Shown piece by piece: positions 62,684 to 64,000 of a stretch of DNA of 64,000 nt. The DNA comes from Microvirgula aerodenitrificans DSM 15089 (GTDB lineage: Bacteria > Pseudomonadota > Gammaproteobacteria > Burkholderiales > Aquaspirillaceae): positions 1 to 64,000 of the forward strand of contig NZ_JHVK01000012.1 in assembly GCF_000620105.1 (NCBI RefSeq). Direction: 5' to 3'. The notes below the pieces were generated by a model. It saw only the letters and a list, made by a program, of their open reading frames with translations. It did not search any database and was not told the DNA's origin. A program made the position numbers and the translations under genes. Numbering within the stretch: position 1 is the stretch's first letter; each line of letters begins with the position of its first letter.

Positions 62684-63613
62684 TTACTTGCCGGAAGCCG
62701 CTGCGATAACCAGCGAGTTGGCTTGCTGGTTGCCGATGCCCGAAGCGATGTTCACACCCACGTTGCCGGTGTTGTTCATCAGCGAGTTGCCGACGGCTGC
62801 AGTCAGATCGCAAGCCTGATCGGTAAAGGACTTGTTGTGGTCAAGCTGCTGGCTGGTCGAAGCGGTCGCGGAAGCCAGGATGGCACCCTTGGCATTGGCG
62901 ATCGACGTGCTGTTGCCTTGCTGGTTGCCCTGACCGGCCGCCACGTTCACACCCACGACGCCGGTGTTGCCGTTGACCGAGTGCCAGACCGCGGCCGTCA
63001 GCTTGTCGCCATGGCCGATCGACCAGTTGTTCAGCTGGCCATCCTGCTCGGCCTGGCTGCTGGCAATGGCTGCCGCGCCCTTGCTGCTGGTCCCGCCATT
63101 GCCGCAATCGCCACCGCGGCAGCTGTCCGACGACACCGAGACGCCACCGGTCACGAAGGACAGGTCGGCAATGGCCAGCGCATTCGATTGCTGGTTGCCA
63201 TCACCGGCGCCGACGTTCAGGCCGACATTGCCGAGGTTGCCGGTCACGCTGTGGTCGACGGAGGCGGACGCATTGGAACCCAGCTCGCCATCATTGCGAT
63301 AGCTGACCTGACGGGTGTTGGTCGCCGCATCGGCCTTGGCCGTGATGTTCAGCGTGCCGCCGCCGTTGATCTTGATGTCAGTGCTGACCTTTTCGACATT
63401 GCTCTTGTCGGATTCCTGGGCGAACTTGCCGGTCGTGGTCTTGCTGGCGGTCGAGGTATTGCTCACCGTCGACGAGGTGCTCTTGGTGTCGGTGAACTTG
63501 GTGCCGCCGTCTTCCCCGCCTCCCGGAGGGTTGTAACCGCCACCAGCCAGGGCCGAGGAGGCTGCGAACGCGCCGGCCACTGCCAGCAGAACCAGTTTGA
63601 TCTGGGTTTTCAT
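62684..63613 (-). CDS. Fap-type functional amyloid subunit with three repeats (FapC/FapB-like)
   Basis: This 309-residue secreted protein has a signal peptide (about 1-23), a Gly/Ser/Thr-rich start and three imperfect repeats (about 117-150, 207-240, 272-305) with the core NxGxVGxNVAAGxGNQQxNxxxIA. Such Gly/Asn/Gln repeats are the amyloid cores of FapB and FapC. The repeats are separated by linkers of about 57 and 32 residues. One linker has a CxxxxC pair (Cys165, Cys170), and Cys268 precedes repeat 3. AAGGAG lies 9 bases upstream. Whether it is FapB or FapC cannot be decided from one copy. Confidence 0.8.
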   Translation of the reverse strand: MKTQIKLVLLAVAGAFAASSALAGGGYNPPGGGEDGGTKFTDTKSTSSTVSNTSTASKTTTGKFAQESDKSNVEKVSTDIKINGGGTLNITAKADAATNTRQVSYRNDGELGSNASASVDHSVTGNLGNVGLNVGAGDGNQQSNALAIADLSFVTGGVSVSSDSCRGGDCGNGGTSSKGAAAIASSQAEQDGQLNNWSIGHGDKLTAAVWHSVNGNTGVVGVNVAAGQGNQQGNSTSIANAKGAILASATASTSQQLDHNKSFTDQACDLTAAVGNSLMNNTGNVGVNIASGIGNQQANSLVIAAASGK

Positions 63614-63725
63614 GATGAGTTTCTCCTTGCTTGATTGAATGCGCGTTTGCCCGCGCCGGCATCATGGAGTCGAGAACTGCCCGTCCCCGTGAATTCCTTA
63701 CTGCCACTGCCTCACTGCCAGACCA

Positions 63726-64000
63726 TCAGGGCGCATGTACCGCCAGGGCGATGCCATTGCCTGCCTGATTGCCGTTTCCCGCGACCTGGTTCACCTGAAC
63801 CACGCCACTGAGATTCTGAAAACTTGCCGCATCCATCGTGGCCTGCCGCTTGCCGCCGGCCACCTCGTTCCCGCTGCCACCACTGTCCGGCGCGGCGGAG
63901 GTCAGACCGGCCAGCCGGCTGTCGTCGACCGCACCGACATGGCTGGCCGTGGTCGTCGCACTGGCATTCGGTCCGGTCGCCAGCGCAAACTGGTTGAGCG
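63726..64000 (-). CDS. Partial Fap-associated repeat protein (N-terminus beyond the window)
   Basis: The last 91 codons of a minus-strand gene are present. They are rich in Ala/Gly/Ser/Thr/Asn and end with SGVVQVNQVAGNGNQAGNGI and ALAVHAP, one copy of the same repeat core found three times in the next gene. It lies 112 bp upstream of that gene on the same strand, so it belongs to the same operon. It could be FapA or a second fibre subunit; the N-terminal part is needed to tell. Confidence 0.6.
   Translation of the reverse strand, partial: LNQFALATGPNASATTTASHVGAVDDSRLAGLTSAAPDSGGSGNEVAGGKRQATMDAASFQNLSGVVQVNQVAGNGNQAGNGIALAVHAP

Overview
The window is GC-rich and densely coded. It reads as a chromosomal segment of a betaproteobacterium, most likely order Neisseriales (Chromobacteriaceae-like). 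The reasons are the his - hinT - tatABC gene order, short-form HisG, a caa3-type cta cluster, the RDD / DUF3106 / sigma-DUF3619 block divergent from ilvBNC, and the protein sequences themselves. I cannot name the genus. I saw no tRNA, rRNA, insertion sequence, phage gene or CRISPR array.

Positions 1-11347 (minus strand) carry histidine biosynthesis (hisG, D, C, B, H, A, F, I, E), followed by hinT, tatA, tatB, tatC, a DUF2069 membrane gene and the first bases of a secreted protein. A LysE/RhtB exporter gene sits between hisG and hisD, and a small unknown gene sits between hisH and hisA. A PilZ/YcgR-like c-di-GMP receptor gene lies just upstream of hisG. Positions 11397-19861 (minus) hold the aa3/caa3 cytochrome c oxidase genes: subunits II (with a fused cytochrome c), I and III, the assembly factors CtaG, SURF1 and SCO, heme A and O synthases, and several very small membrane proteins joined by ATGA overlaps.

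Positions 20062-42455 are mixed housekeeping: bioD, a TIGR02117 protein, transaldolase, phoR-phoB with a recognisable Pho box, a 1020-residue PAS-GGDEF-EAL protein, the pyruvate dehydrogenase operon aceE-aceF-lpdA, a BepA-like M48 protease, DUF2804-nadD-rsfS-rlmH, a YidB-like gene, and a purine permease with guanine deaminase.

Positions 42730-51236 hold two large paralogous autotransporters with different passenger domains and nearly identical beta-barrels. Their DNA shows 164-225 bp tracts of perfect identity. The flanking intergenic regions are AT-rich. A lytic transglycosylase, an RDD protein, a DUF3106 lipoprotein and a sigma-like/DUF3619 fusion follow.

Positions 54026-59515 encode branched-chain amino acid synthesis (ilvB, ilvN, ilvC) and glutathione-dependent formaldehyde detoxification (frmA, fghA). 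The right end (59661-64000) is a Fap-type functional amyloid locus: a FapF-like outer membrane channel on the plus strand faces a minus-strand operon that encodes a partial amyloid-repeat protein, a three-repeat FapC/B-like subunit, a FapD-like C39 peptidase and a FapE-like protein. The operon runs off the window edge. The surface-structure genes (autotransporters, Fap) and the c-di-GMP genes are the most interesting content; the rest is conserved metabolism.
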